A stretch of 64,000 bases of DNA from an uncultured Ilyobacter sp. Its GTDB lineage: Bacteria; Fusobacteriota; Fusobacteriia; Fusobacteriales; Fusobacteriaceae. The stretch's first letter is position 1, and each line of letters opens with the position of its first letter. The position numbers and the translations under genes are program-made. The notes under the pieces are model-generated. The model ran no database searches, was not told where the DNA came from, and saw only the letters and a list, made by a program, of their open reading frames with translations. The stretch lies in assembly GCF_963668085.1 (NCBI RefSeq), contig NZ_OY764058.1, forward strand, positions 620,001-684,000, in the 5' to 3' direction. Below, piece after piece: positions 7,070 through 15,565 of this stretch.

Positions 7070-8563
7070 TCAGACGGTTATAGCTTTTTTCTGTTTAGAT
7101 TTTTCAGAAAAATCATCTTCTAAATACCCCTTCTCAACTCGGTCTCTTCCATTTATTTTTGAAATATACAAGGCCTTGTCAGCCCTGCTTATAAGCTTAT
7201 CAGCATCCTCTTTTAGGTGATATTCTGCAACCCCTATACTCACACTACTAGAGATATTATTGTTTTTCCAGACTACCTTATTAATTTTTATTTTATTACG
7301 GATTTCCTCAGCAAGCTTATATGCGTCCTCTATACCGCAGTCTTTTAGAAGTAGGATAAACTCATCCCCTCCCCACCGTGAAAAAACATCCGATTTTCTA
7401 AGGAATGTCTTTGTTAGGGTGGCCACATTCTTTAATACTTCGTCACCTGCCAGATGCCCATATTCATCATTGACCTCTTTCAAAAAATCTATGTCAAAAA
7501 TAATAATTGAAAATCTGCTGCTGTTTCTCTCAGAATCTTTTATAGTTTGCATCATCATAAGGTCAAAAGCCTGTCGGTTATACGCCCTGGTTAGCTTATC
7601 AGTGGTGGCCATTTGATGAAGCTGTTTTTCATAGGGAGAGGTCAATATATTTATAAGAACAAAGATGATTATAACCATAACTGCGCATATCCCTAGATTC
7701 ATATAGAGGGCCTTGTGAATATTTTTGATGGCTTTTTTTTCACTTTTTTCAACTACAAGATGCCATTTTAGTTCCGGTATATAACGGCTATTTACATGGA
7801 TAAGATCACCATTTTTTTTATATTTTTGAGTTTCATCTTCGTTTCTTAAAATTCCATCTGAAATTTCAGATAAGCCTTTTATTGAGTGGATATTATTGGA
7901 TTCTATTTTAAAATCAGAACCGTGAAGAACTATATTGCCGTCCTTGTCGGTGAAATATATCTGACTTCCGTAATTCTTTTGATATCTTTCTATTAAGTTT
8001 TTTACTGCATCTACCTTGAGGCCGACTCCTGTAGCACCTATATACTCTCCATTATAGTCATAGACCTTATAATTGACAAATATTGTCATGGTATCATTGT
8101 TTGCCATGTCAGGGTCTACATTAATCTCATAATCATTTTTCATATTCTGTACTCGAAAATACCATTCGTCACGAGAACTGTTTCTGCTGACTTTTTTTAA
8201 TATCCCATCAGTATGATAGTACTTATAACTTCGATCTGAGACAAAAAAACTGGTAAAGGTATTATATTTTGTTTTTATCTCTCTCAGATACTTTACAATT
8301 TTAGTTTCATCATCCTCACCTGATATTACCCAGTCCCTTAAAAAGGTATCCGTAGCCATTAGAGATGATGTATAAACAGGCTGTAAAAAATCTCTCTGTA
8401 TCTCTGAGTAAATGTTGTCACTGGTCAAAGGAAGCTGGTTTTCACGGATTTCTTTTCTAAGTGAACTCAGAGAAACAAAATAACTTGTCAAACTGACACT
8501 TAAAAAACCTGCAACTAGAATTAAATTTATTATAAGTGCGTACTTGTTTTTAAATTTTTTCAA
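7070..8563 (-). CDS. Membrane diguanylate cyclase with extracytoplasmic Cache sensor
   Basis: A 497-residue c-di-GMP synthase. A transmembrane helix at 9-30 is followed by a dCache-like sensor (about 35-285; 'DEWYFRVQNMKNDYEINVDP', 'VYDYNGEYIGATGVGLKVD'). A second transmembrane helix lies near 288-308, then the GGDEF domain ('DKLTRAYNRQAFDLMM', 'IIFDIDFLKEVNDEYGHLAG', 'FSRWGGDEFILLL'). The RKSD inhibitory I-site sits the canonical five residues before GGDEF, so product inhibition is expected. The start is a TTG at 8563 with GGGGGGAC close upstream; I see no better ATG. It follows the HD-GYP gene on the same strand, but a terminator lies between them. Confidence 0.9.
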   Translation of the reverse strand: MKKFKNKYALIINLILVAGFLSVSLTSYFVSLSSLRKEIRENQLPLTSDNIYSEIQRDFLQPVYTSSLMATDTFLRDWVISGEDDETKIVKYLREIKTKYNTFTSFFVSDRSYKYYHTDGILKKVSRNSSRDEWYFRVQNMKNDYEINVDPDMANNDTMTIFVNYKVYDYNGEYIGATGVGLKVDAVKNLIERYQKNYGSQIYFTDKDGNIVLHGSDFKIESNNIHSIKGLSEISDGILRNEDETQKYKKNGDLIHVNSRYIPELKWHLVVEKSEKKAIKNIHKALYMNLGICAVMVIIIFVLINILTSPYEKQLHQMATTDKLTRAYNRQAFDLMMMQTIKDSERNSSRFSIIIFDIDFLKEVNDEYGHLAGDEVLKNVATLTKTFLRKSDVFSRWGGDEFILLLKDCGIEDAYKLAEEIRNKIKINKVVWKNNNISSSVSIGVAEYHLKEDADKLISRADKALYISKINGRDRVEKGYLEDDFSEKSKQKKAITV

Positions 8564-8613
8564 TGCCGTCCCCCCAATTTCAAGATTAATTTTAGCTATT
8601 CTATCATATTTCC

Positions 8614-8643
8614 ACCAAAAAAACCGACTTTTCAGTCGGTTTA
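8614..8643 (-). terminator. Intrinsic terminator after the HD-GYP gene
   Basis: Minus-strand hairpin AAACCGACT / AGTCGGTTT with tetraloop and a T-run toward 8614. Confidence 0.85.
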
Positions 8644-8670
8644 TACCTGAGATAATTAAAAAATCTTTTA

Positions 8671-9732
8671 TCAGGCAGTGATATTTTCCAAGAAACTGTG
8701 ACTGTTTTCCCAGTGAAACTCCTTTTTTTCAAAGAGTTCGATGCAGATATCCACTATCTGGCTGTCAAAAGAACTTCCTTTTCTCTTTTTTATCTCTGCC
8801 AGGGCAGCCTGTATCCCCAGTGCCACTCTGTAAGGCCTGTGAGAACTGATAGCCTCTACAACATCTGCCACTGCTATTATTTTTGCTTCAGTAATTATCT
8901 CCTCGCCTTTTAACCCCTTTGGATATCCTGTCCCGTCTATTCTTTCATGGTGCTGCAGTATCATTTTTTCAATAGGCCATGGAAAGTCCAATCCCTGTAT
9001 TATCTCGTACCCCAGCTGGGAATGAGGTTTTATTATTTCAAATTCATGTCTTGTTATTTTTCCAGGTCTGTTTAATATCTCTCCAGGTACATTTATCTTC
9101 CCTATGTCGTGTATCATCGCCCCTAGACGGAGTCCCTCTATACGCTTTTCGTCTAGCCCCATCCTTTCACCTATTGCCACTGCCAACTCTGTGACTCTCT
9201 TCTGGTGTCCTGCAGTATAGGGGTCTCTTTTTTTCATTGTCAGCACAAAGGCCTCTATTGTATTTAATAGAGCTTCTTTATGGGATTCTAATGCCCTATC
9301 CCTCTCATTTTTCAACTGAAGAATATAAAGTCCATATGCTATGTCGCAAGCAAGTTTTTCTAGTATTTTTCTCTCTTCATCTTTGAAGGCATTTTTCCTG
9401 TCAGAATAAAGATTCAAAGTACCTAGTTTTGAAGGACCTTGTAAAATAGGAAGAGAAAGAAAAGAATTAAAAAATTTTTCAACCTGAAATGCCTCTATTT
9501 TTGAAGATTCTTTCACAGGCATTTGAGATTCTTCCCTGGTGATCTCTATATTTGCAAAATTGTATCCAGCCTCATCCATAAAGAGACTAGATATATTTGT
9601 AAAAAATTCGATTTCATTTTCTGCTGACATTACCATACTCTGAAGTCTTTGAGTCAGATAATTTAACTTATCCAGATTCTCAAAATCCAGCTGCAGCTTT
9701 TCAATTTCAGTATCACTATTTCTTCTCTTCAT
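8671..9732 (-). CDS. GAF/HD-GYP cyclic-di-GMP phosphodiesterase
   Basis: A ~353-residue protein. Residues 30-150 form a GAF-like sensor. Residues 155-345 form an HD-GYP domain with 'AGHQKRVTELAVAIGERMG', 'GAMIHDIGKINVP', 'PHSQLGYEIIQGLDFPWPIE', 'HHERIDGTGYPKGL' and 'IIAVADVVEAISSHRPYR'. The HD pair and the GYP loop are intact, so c-di-GMP (or cGAMP) hydrolysis is expected. It is soluble. The ATG at 9732 is chosen because GAGGTG lies four bases upstream; the in-frame GTG at 9744 is part of that ribosome site. It is paired head-to-tail with a diguanylate cyclase, suggesting opposing local enzymes. Confidence 0.9.
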   Translation of the reverse strand: MKRRNSDTEIEKLQLDFENLDKLNYLTQRLQSMVMSAENEIEFFTNISSLFMDEAGYNFANIEITREESQMPVKESSKIEAFQVEKFFNSFLSLPILQGPSKLGTLNLYSDRKNAFKDEERKILEKLACDIAYGLYILQLKNERDRALESHKEALLNTIEAFVLTMKKRDPYTAGHQKRVTELAVAIGERMGLDEKRIEGLRLGAMIHDIGKINVPGEILNRPGKITRHEFEIIKPHSQLGYEIIQGLDFPWPIEKMILQHHERIDGTGYPKGLKGEEIITEAKIIAVADVVEAISSHRPYRVALGIQAALAEIKKRKGSSFDSQIVDICIELFEKKEFHWENSHSFLENITA

Positions 9733-10019
9733 GCTACACCTCACAATTAATTATATGTCCCTATTAAATAATACCTCTAAAAATGATTTTTTGACTGACT
9801 TTTTTGTAAATTTCATTATTTTTTTTTAATCTTAAGTATTTTAACAGTTTTTTAAAAATTTTTCATGGTAAATTCAAAAAACCTTTGGGCAGGATAACTT
9901 AGTAAAATGTCATTTTTATGTCACAGAAAAAAATCAAACGTAGTTTTATGAACTTACAAAGGAAAACAAAAAACACTACCAATATATATAAAACAAAAGT
10001 CCTTTTTTAAGGAGGTTCT

Positions 10020-10733
10020 ATGAACAGAAAAAATATTACAGGGATAATAATCTCACTACTTTTTATATTTTTTTCAGCAGTGGCTTTTACCGTCTATTAT
10101 ACTGATTCAAACCTTGAGATGATGTGGTTTTTTATCTTCTTTGCCGTCCCTCTCTTTAGCTTGATTTTTGGAGCTCTTGTTGGGGGAATTTTTAAATTCA
10201 TATTTAGATTAAGTTCACAAATTTTTCTATACCTCATAGTATTTTCCTTTTCCTGTTTTACTCTCCTCATGATAGAGGAAGCCTTTATTGGCCTCATAAG
10301 AAATAACTATGCCAAAAAAACCGAGGCTTTAAACAAAATGGAAAGAGATAATCCCTCAAAGGGGATAGACCTTGGGGAAGAGAAATTCCTCTATTACACC
10401 GAAATCAACGACAAAACTTTTGATCTCAATTTCAATTATAAGACTAGACAAAATATCACCAGAGAGAATATAATGGAAATGGCTGATAACTGGCTCGACT
10501 CAAAAGGTTACGTAAAAAAACAAGCTGGAAAAATATATATTGCCCCTGGGTTTTATAAAAAAACCGGTTTTAAAATTTCTAAAACTCCGGGAAGTATAGG
10601 GGTTTCTCAAAAAATAGAGGATAGTAGGATCCATCCTGATCAAAAAAATATACAGATTTTTCTCAAGCTCAAGTGCACAGGAGGAAAACTTATTTTAGAA
10701 GAAAGCGGCAGAGGATATACCCCTGCTGGTTAA
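10020..10733 (+). CDS. Hypothetical membrane protein
   Basis: A 237-residue protein I do not recognise. Three hydrophobic segments (about 7-27, 35-58, 65-86) precede a soluble C-terminal region of about 145 residues containing 'EEKFLYYTEINDKTFDLNFN' and 'QNIQ'-like mixed strands, predicted alpha/beta. The start is firm: AAGGAGG lies five bases before the ATG. The cbiX-like gene follows 36 bases later with its own ribosome site, so the two may be co-transcribed. No catalytic motif is visible. Confidence 0.75.
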   Translation: MNRKNITGIIISLLFIFFSAVAFTVYYTDSNLEMMWFFIFFAVPLFSLIFGALVGGIFKFIFRLSSQIFLYLIVFSFSCFTLLMIEEAFIGLIRNNYAKKTEALNKMERDNPSKGIDLGEEKFLYYTEINDKTFDLNFNYKTRQNITRENIMEMADNWLDSKGYVKKQAGKIYIAPGFYKKTGFKISKTPGSIGVSQKIEDSRIHPDQKNIQIFLKLKCTGGKLILEESGRGYTPAG

Positions 10734-10769
10734 AATTTCTATCTTTGAAAAAATTACTTAGGAGGAGAA

Positions 10770-11132
10770 ATGAAGGGAATACTGATTATAGGTCATGGAA
10801 GCAGAATAAAAGAAGGAAACGAGGCCTTCGAAGACCTGGTAAAGATCATAGGGGAAAAAGAAAATATTCCTGTTAGAGGAGCCCATCTTTCTCTGGCATC
10901 TCCCACCATCGAGGACAGCGTAAGACAGATGTACCAAGACGGGATAAAAAAAATCATCGTCCTCCCTTATTTTCTCTTTGGAGGAACACATATTAGAAAG
11001 CATATACCAGAAAAACTGGAAGTCTTAAAAAAAGAGCTAGGGGATATAGAATTCATACTTACTGAACCCCTTGCAAACGACCCTCTCATAATACAGGCTC
11101 TTTTAGAAAGGGCAGAACCATATTTAGATTAG
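10770..11132 (+). CDS. CbiX-like sirohydrochlorin chelatase
   Basis: A 120-residue short CbiX/SirB-type protein that inserts cobalt, nickel or iron into sirohydrochlorin (siroheme, cobalamin or F430 routes). 'GILIIGHGSRIKEGNEAFED' carries the N-terminal metal-binding histidine at residue 9. 'IIVLPYFLFGGTHIRKHIPE' carries the second histidine pair. Length matches CbiX-S, which acts as a dimer. GGAGGAG lies upstream of the ATG. No other tetrapyrrole gene is nearby, so the metal cannot be inferred from context. Confidence 0.88.
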   Translation: MKGILIIGHGSRIKEGNEAFEDLVKIIGEKENIPVRGAHLSLASPTIEDSVRQMYQDGIKKIIVLPYFLFGGTHIRKHIPEKLEVLKKELGDIEFILTEPLANDPLIIQALLERAEPYLD

Positions 11133-11185
11133 AGATCCAAATATTAAATAAGGTTTAAAGTCAGTTAACCACATATATTAAGAAG

Positions 11186-11216
11186 ACCGGGGTAGCTTTA
11201 AAAAATCCCGGTTTTT
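11186..11216 (+). terminator. Intrinsic terminator after the chelatase gene
   Basis: ACCGGG (11186-11191) pairs with CCCGGT (11207-11212), followed by a T-run. Confidence 0.7.
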
Positions 11217-11340
11217 AAATTTTTAAAGACAGGATATACCTATCTTATTTTTTTTGATATTATATACTTGTATTAAAACTCGTATAAGATCTATGATAAG
11301 AAACTCTTGTTATAAAATACAATACTCTAAAGGAGTTAAA

Positions 11341-12411
11341 ATGCCGTACCCAAAATTGACAGTAGACATAAAAAAAATAAAATATAACAGCTCTAGGCTG
11401 GTAAGAGAATCTGCCAGAAAAGGTATAGAGGTGGCAGGAGTGACAAAGGTAGTTTGCGGAAATCCAAATATTGCACAGGCTCTTGTTGACTCAGGCATAA
11501 AAATTATAGCAGACTCAAGGATAGAAAACCTAAGAAAGTTAGAAGAAATACAGTGTAAAAAAATGCTTTTAAGAATCCCAATGGCAAGCCAGGCAGATGA
11601 TGTAGTAAGATACTCTGATATTGTTTTGGTTTCAGAAATTTCTACAGTGAAGAAATTGTCAGAGCAGGCCTGTAAGCAAGAGAAAGTAATTGACTTGATT
11701 CTCATGATTGATTTAGGAGATCTGAGAGAGGGGCTTTTTTATGAAAGTGAAATTTTAAAGGCAGTATCTGAGATATCATCTCTAAAAAATATAAGGCTTC
11801 TGGGACTAGGAACAAATCTTAGTTGTTATGGTGCTATTATTCCAAGCAGGGAGATTCTAGAAAAACTTGTACTTATAAAAAATAAAATAAAAAATTTATT
11901 CAACACGGATCTTGAAATTCTATCTGGAGGAAATTCTGGTTCTATCAAACTCTTTGAAGACGACCAGATTCCAGCTGGGATAAATCAGCTGAGATTGGGA
12001 GCATCGATAATACTCGGAATAGGAATAGATCACCTGCCCATTGACGGTCTCTCTGCAGACACTTTTACTTTAGAAGCTGAAATAATCGAACTTAGAAAAA
12101 AACCTTCTAAACCCGTTGGAAAGCAAGGCTTAGATGCCTTTGGAAATAAGCCTGTCTTTATAGATCTAGGCATACGTTCTAGGGCAATATGCGCCATAGG
12201 AAGACAGGATGTGAACCCTGAAGATATTTCACCCTTTGATGAAAAGATCAGTATTTTAGGAGGAAGCAGTGACCACCTTATACTCGATGTTACTGATTCT
12301 GAGAAAAAATTTGAAGTTGGTGACACGGTGAAATTCAGGATAAACTACGGAGGCTGTCTTTCTCTTATGACCTCACCATATGTACACAAGGAGTTCTCAT
12401 ATTCTTCTTAA
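11341..12411 (+). CDS. orr: Ornithine/alanine racemase-family PLP enzyme
   Basis: A ~356-residue fold-III PLP enzyme of the ornithine racemase (Orr/YhfX-like) branch. 'GVTKVVCGNPNIAQALVDSG' holds the PLP lysine. 'MIDLGDLREGLF', 'GLGTNLSCYGAIIPS', 'ILSGGNSGSIKL' and 'NQLRLGASIILG' are typical of Orr rather than of biosynthetic Alr. It probably interconverts L- and D-ornithine or a related amino acid. The ATG at 11341 is preceded by AAAGGAG; an upstream in-frame extension to 11254 has no ribosome site. No other ornithine-fermentation genes (ora, ord, ort) are adjacent, so the physiological role is open. Confidence 0.8.
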   Translation: MPYPKLTVDIKKIKYNSSRLVRESARKGIEVAGVTKVVCGNPNIAQALVDSGIKIIADSRIENLRKLEEIQCKKMLLRIPMASQADDVVRYSDIVLVSEISTVKKLSEQACKQEKVIDLILMIDLGDLREGLFYESEILKAVSEISSLKNIRLLGLGTNLSCYGAIIPSREILEKLVLIKNKIKNLFNTDLEILSGGNSGSIKLFEDDQIPAGINQLRLGASIILGIGIDHLPIDGLSADTFTLEAEIIELRKKPSKPVGKQGLDAFGNKPVFIDLGIRSRAICAIGRQDVNPEDISPFDEKISILGGSSDHLILDVTDSEKKFEVGDTVKFRINYGGCLSLMTSPYVHKEFSYSS

Positions 12412-12496
12412 ACTGATTTTCAAATATAAATAAAAGCCATAATAAAAAATAATAAAGTAATATTTTAAACTATATCCAAAACATGGGAGATATTAT

Positions 12497-12988
12497 ATGA
12501 TTAAAAATATTAAGGTCATAATTTTTGACTGGGGAGATACCCTGATGAGAGATTATGACAACTCTGGTCCTATGGCTCACTGGAAAAAGGTAGCCCTAAT
12601 CCCTGGTATAAAAGATGTTTTAAGGGAATTAGAAAAAAATTATACCCTCTGTGTGGCGTCCAATGCAGGTGAGTCAGACTCAGAACTTATGAAATCTGCA
12701 TTGAAACGAGTTGGTATAGATAATTTCTTCTCATATTTTTTCACATCCAAGGACCTGGGCTTTGAAAAACCCGATATTAGATTTTATGAAGCCATACTGA
12801 AATCTGAAAGTTTCTCTGCAAATGAATGCCTTATGGTGGGAAACCATTATGATAATGACATAGTCAGTTCAAAATCAATAGGTATGACCACTATATTATT
12901 TGACGAAAATAACAAATTTTCTGACTCTGAATCTGCCGATTATAAAATAAATAGAATAATTCAAATTCTTGATATTTTAAGATCGTAA
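12497..12988 (+). CDS. HAD-superfamily hydrolase
   Basis: A 163-residue HAD phosphatase-like protein with all four motifs. Motif I is 'IIFDWGDTLM' (nucleophile Asp), motif II 'CVASNAGES', motif III the lysine in 'GFEKPDIRFYEAIL', and motif IV 'MVGNHYDNDIVSS'. The cap is minimal. The substrate is unknown. GGGAG precedes the ATG. It lies between the racemase and serC in the same direction, but spacing of about 90 bases on each side does not prove an operon. SerB-like phosphoserine phosphatase activity cannot be excluded given serC next door. Confidence 0.8.
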   Translation: MIKNIKVIIFDWGDTLMRDYDNSGPMAHWKKVALIPGIKDVLRELEKNYTLCVASNAGESDSELMKSALKRVGIDNFFSYFFTSKDLGFEKPDIRFYEAILKSESFSANECLMVGNHYDNDIVSSKSIGMTTILFDENNKFSDSESADYKINRIIQILDILRS

Positions 12989-13080
12989 TAAAAATTGGTA
13001 TTGAAAAATAACTTGGGTAATATTCTATATTATAGTAATATTTACTGAATCATCATGTGTTTCAAAAGGGGGATAACTTC

Positions 13081-14202
13081 ATGACCAAAAAACCAACTAT
13101 TAAACCAAAGAATCCTAATTTTTCTTCTGGTCCTTGTTCTAAGCATCCTGGCTTTACGTTAGATGCATTAAAAGATGCTCCTTTAGGACGTTCTCATAGG
13201 AGTGTTCTGGGGAAATCAAAGTTACAGGAATCAATTGAAAAAACAAAGAAAATTTTGGGTGTGCCCAAGGACTACCTTGTGGGAATAGTTCCGGCATCTG
13301 ATACAGGGGCTATAGAGATGGCTATGTGGAACTTATTAGGGGAAAGGGCGATAGATGTTATTCATTTTGATGCCTTTGGAAAATCATGGGCTACGGACAT
13401 TTTAAAAGAGCTCAAATTAGAAAATGTCAGAGAATTTTCAGCTGATTACGGGAAGCTTCCTGATATTTCGGAAGTTGACTGCGACAATGATATAGTATTT
13501 ACTTGGAACGGAACCACCAGTGGAGTCAAATTCCCAAATGCTGATTTTATATCAGAAGAGAGAAAAGGACTAGCTATCTGCGACGCCACCTCTGCGGTTT
13601 TTGCAATGGATATACCTTGGGAAAAACTTGATGTAGTGACTTTTTCATGGCAGAAAGTTCTAGGTGGAGAAGCTGGGCATGGGATCCTTATAATCTCTCC
13701 TCGTGCTGTAAAACGTCTAGAAAGCTACTCACCACAGTGGCCTATTCCTAAAATTTTCAGGTTGAAAAAAGACGGTAAAGTTGCAAAAGAGATATTTGAA
13801 GGTTCTACCATAAACACTCCTTCTATGCTCTGTAATGAGGACTATCTAGACGCACTTAGATGGTCAGAGTCTATAGGGGGATTATCTGGACTCATCAAAA
13901 GGAGTATGGATAACTTCAAGATTGTAGAAGCTTTTGTGAAAAAGCATGCGTGGATTGATTTTTTAGCCACAGAACCTACTATTCGTTCAAACACCAGTGT
14001 ATGTCTCACTATTGATCTTCCAACTGAAAAACGTAAAAAAATGCTAAAACTCATGGAAGAGGAAAATGCCGCTTATGATATAAACTCTTATAAGACAGCT
14101 CCTGAAGGAATAAGAATTTGGTGCGGTGCAACTGTAGAAAAAAGTGATATTGATGCTATGCTCCTATGGCTAGAGTGGGCTTACAACGAGGTAAATCAAT
14201 AA
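13081..14202 (+). CDS. serC: Phosphoserine aminotransferase
   Basis: A ~373-residue PLP aminotransferase that makes 3-phosphoserine from 3-phosphohydroxypyruvate and glutamate. '[18 protein letters not shown]' and '[20 protein letters not shown]' form the N-terminal substrate region. '[18 protein letters not shown]' carries the PLP lysine. '[20 protein letters not shown]' is typical of the Methanosarcina/alphaproteobacterial SerC subfamily rather than the E. coli type. The ATG at 13081 follows a GGGGGAT ribosome site; an in-frame start 24 bases earlier lacks one. A terminator follows at once. SerA and SerB are not in the window. Confidence 0.88.
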   Translation: MTKKPTIKPKNPNFSSGPCSKHPGFTLDALKDAPLGRSHRSVLGKSKLQESIEKTKKILGVPKDYLVGIVPASDTGAIEMAMWNLLGERAIDVIHFDAFGKSWATDILKELKLENVREFSADYGKLPDISEVDCDNDIVFTWNGTTSGVKFPNADFISEERKGLAICDATSAVFAMDIPWEKLDVVTFSWQKVLGGEAGHGILIISPRAVKRLESYSPQWPIPKIFRLKKDGKVAKEIFEGSTINTPSMLCNEDYLDALRWSESIGGLSGLIKRSMDNFKIVEAFVKKHAWIDFLATEPTIRSNTSVCLTIDLPTEKRKKMLKLMEEENAAYDINSYKTAPEGIRIWCGATVEKSDIDAMLLWLEWAYNEVNQ

Positions 14203-14211
14203 TTTTTCTGA

Positions 14212-14240
14212 GGACAGCTTTTTAAAGCTGTCCCTTTTTA
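14212..14240 (+). terminator. Intrinsic terminator after serC
   Basis: GGACAGCTTT / AAGCTGTCC hairpin followed by a T-rich tract. Confidence 0.85.
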
Positions 14241-14296
14241 TTTTTTTGTGTCTATTGTTAATGTTAACCTAAATTGCTCTTTTATTTTGAATTAAA

Positions 14297-14793
14297 GTAT
14301 TGAATTTATAAGAATTCGTTACTTTTCTCTTGAAAGAAAAGCACCCCAAGGGCGTTCCCTCCCTTCGGTCAGGGCATAACCAAAAGTTTAAGCCTGTGAA
14401 AAATCAGCTAAATAACCTTGAAAATCCAATAGTAATAAGGAAACTCAGAAAACAAGTTTCTGATAACTAGAAAATATACTCGTGTAACTCGTTATTTTCT
14501 GGCTACTTACTACGCTCAGACAGTCAATTTTTTCTAAGGATTTCACTGCGGTTATTCTTAACGCTTATTTTGTCAATGGCAAGGGAAAAAGGATAAAAAA
14601 CCCTTCGCAAAAAGAGGGTTTATAGTTTCAGTTTTAAATCTGTGAAACTCTCTCTTTTTCTCTGTGCAACATACACTTTTATGATGCTCTGTGGCCAAAA
14701 TCTTTTATCCTTATTCGTGTTATTTTTTTGCATTTTATTTATCTTCATTCGTGACAAAATCATTTGACTTTAATTTTTGGATAAATTCAGTAT
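14297..14793. repeat. MITE-like non-coding repeat element, copy 2 (modules B and C')
   Basis: A ~497-bp element sharing its ends with copies 1 and 3 ('GTATTGAATTTATAAGAATT' then CGTTACTTTTC, and reversed 'GGATAAATTCAGTA'). Its left half is module B, inverted relative to copy 1. Its right half (about 14630-14760; 'GATGCTCTGTGGCCAAAA', 'CATTCGTGACAAAATCA') is module C, inverted in copy 3. The left hairpin carries an extra insert also present in the right end of copy 3 ('GCACCCCAAGGGC'). A terminator-like hairpin (AAACCC...GGGTTT near 14597-14622) lies between the halves. No coding capacity is seen. Confidence 0.85.
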
Positions 14794-15356
14794 TTTATTC
14801 AAATAATTTTTTCTATGCAACCTTGTGACAAAAATTTGAATTTTTTATCGATTTTTAGAATTTGAAAATAAATAAGATTTTAGGTGTCTACAGGAAATCC
14901 TACATTTTATAAATAGATACAATTTAAGCAATTAGTAATCTATTTTAAAATAAATACAGGATTCAGAAAAAAATCAAGTATAATATTTACATGCAGTTTT
15001 ATTAAATTAAAGTTAATTTAATATTAATTTTCCTTAACTGCTTCAAATAAAAATTTTAAAAACCAATTTATATATTCATAATTCCAGACCCTACATGATG
15101 TTCTATTTTAGATCCTTTAGTTTATTTTAAGTTTTTTTGACTTTAAATCAGGGTTATGATGATAGGTTTTCCCTAATCATAACTTATATATATCCTATGG
15201 TTTGAAATAATATATTTGAAATATATTCTGAAATTGTGTAGTCTGATAAGACACCCATTTCAAATAATGTATTATTTAATGGTATAAATTTACTAAATTA
15301 TTTTGTCAAAAAAAATAATTTGGTTAAGTTATATTTTGATGTGGTATCTTGTCATA

Positions 15357-15434
15357 ATGTCTAATAAAACTTTCAACAATTTGACTTTTACAGGTATTGC
15401 ATTGCTTTACTTCTCTCATCAACGGAGAAAGTAA
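15357..15434 (+). other. Possible short leader ORF in the gltBD leader
   Basis: An ATG at 15357 opens a 25-codon frame ('MSNKTFNNLTFTG...' ending '...SHQRRK'). Its stop lies in the 3' arm of the terminator hairpin at 15404-15444, the geometry of a leader peptide. However, no convincing ribosome site precedes it, and CATAAT at its start could instead be a -10 box. Low confidence. Confidence 0.2.
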
Positions 15435-15444
15435 GGCTTTTTTT
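15404..15444 (+). terminator. Intrinsic terminator in the gltBD leader (candidate attenuator)
   Basis: GCTTTACTTCTC pairs with GAGAAAGTAAGGC (one bulge) and is followed by seven T's. It lies about 120 bases before gltB in the same direction, so any transcript from upstream must pass it. Confidence 0.65.
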
Positions 15445-15565
15445 ATCAAGATCTTTTAATTATGACTTTTTTAGGTCAAAAAAATTTCAAGGTATAAATT
15501 ACAGGTGTTTTTTTTAAATTAAGTTTAATAACTATTTTAATATGGAAGATACGAGGGGGTTTAGC

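Larger units (their letters stand above)
14794..15565 (+). promoter_or_regulatory. Long AT-rich leader region of gltBD
   Basis: About 770 bases between repeat copy 2 and gltB with no family-recognisable gene. It contains a perfect 8-bp stem (GTTATGAT / ATCATAAC, 15153-15183), a TTTGAAAT...ATTTCAAA pairing further on, an AAATTATTTT...AAAAATAATTT hairpin near 15294-15330, and an intrinsic terminator at 15404-15444. A clean sigma70 promoter could not be fixed. The layout suggests attenuation or an independent small RNA, both unproven. Confidence 0.45.
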
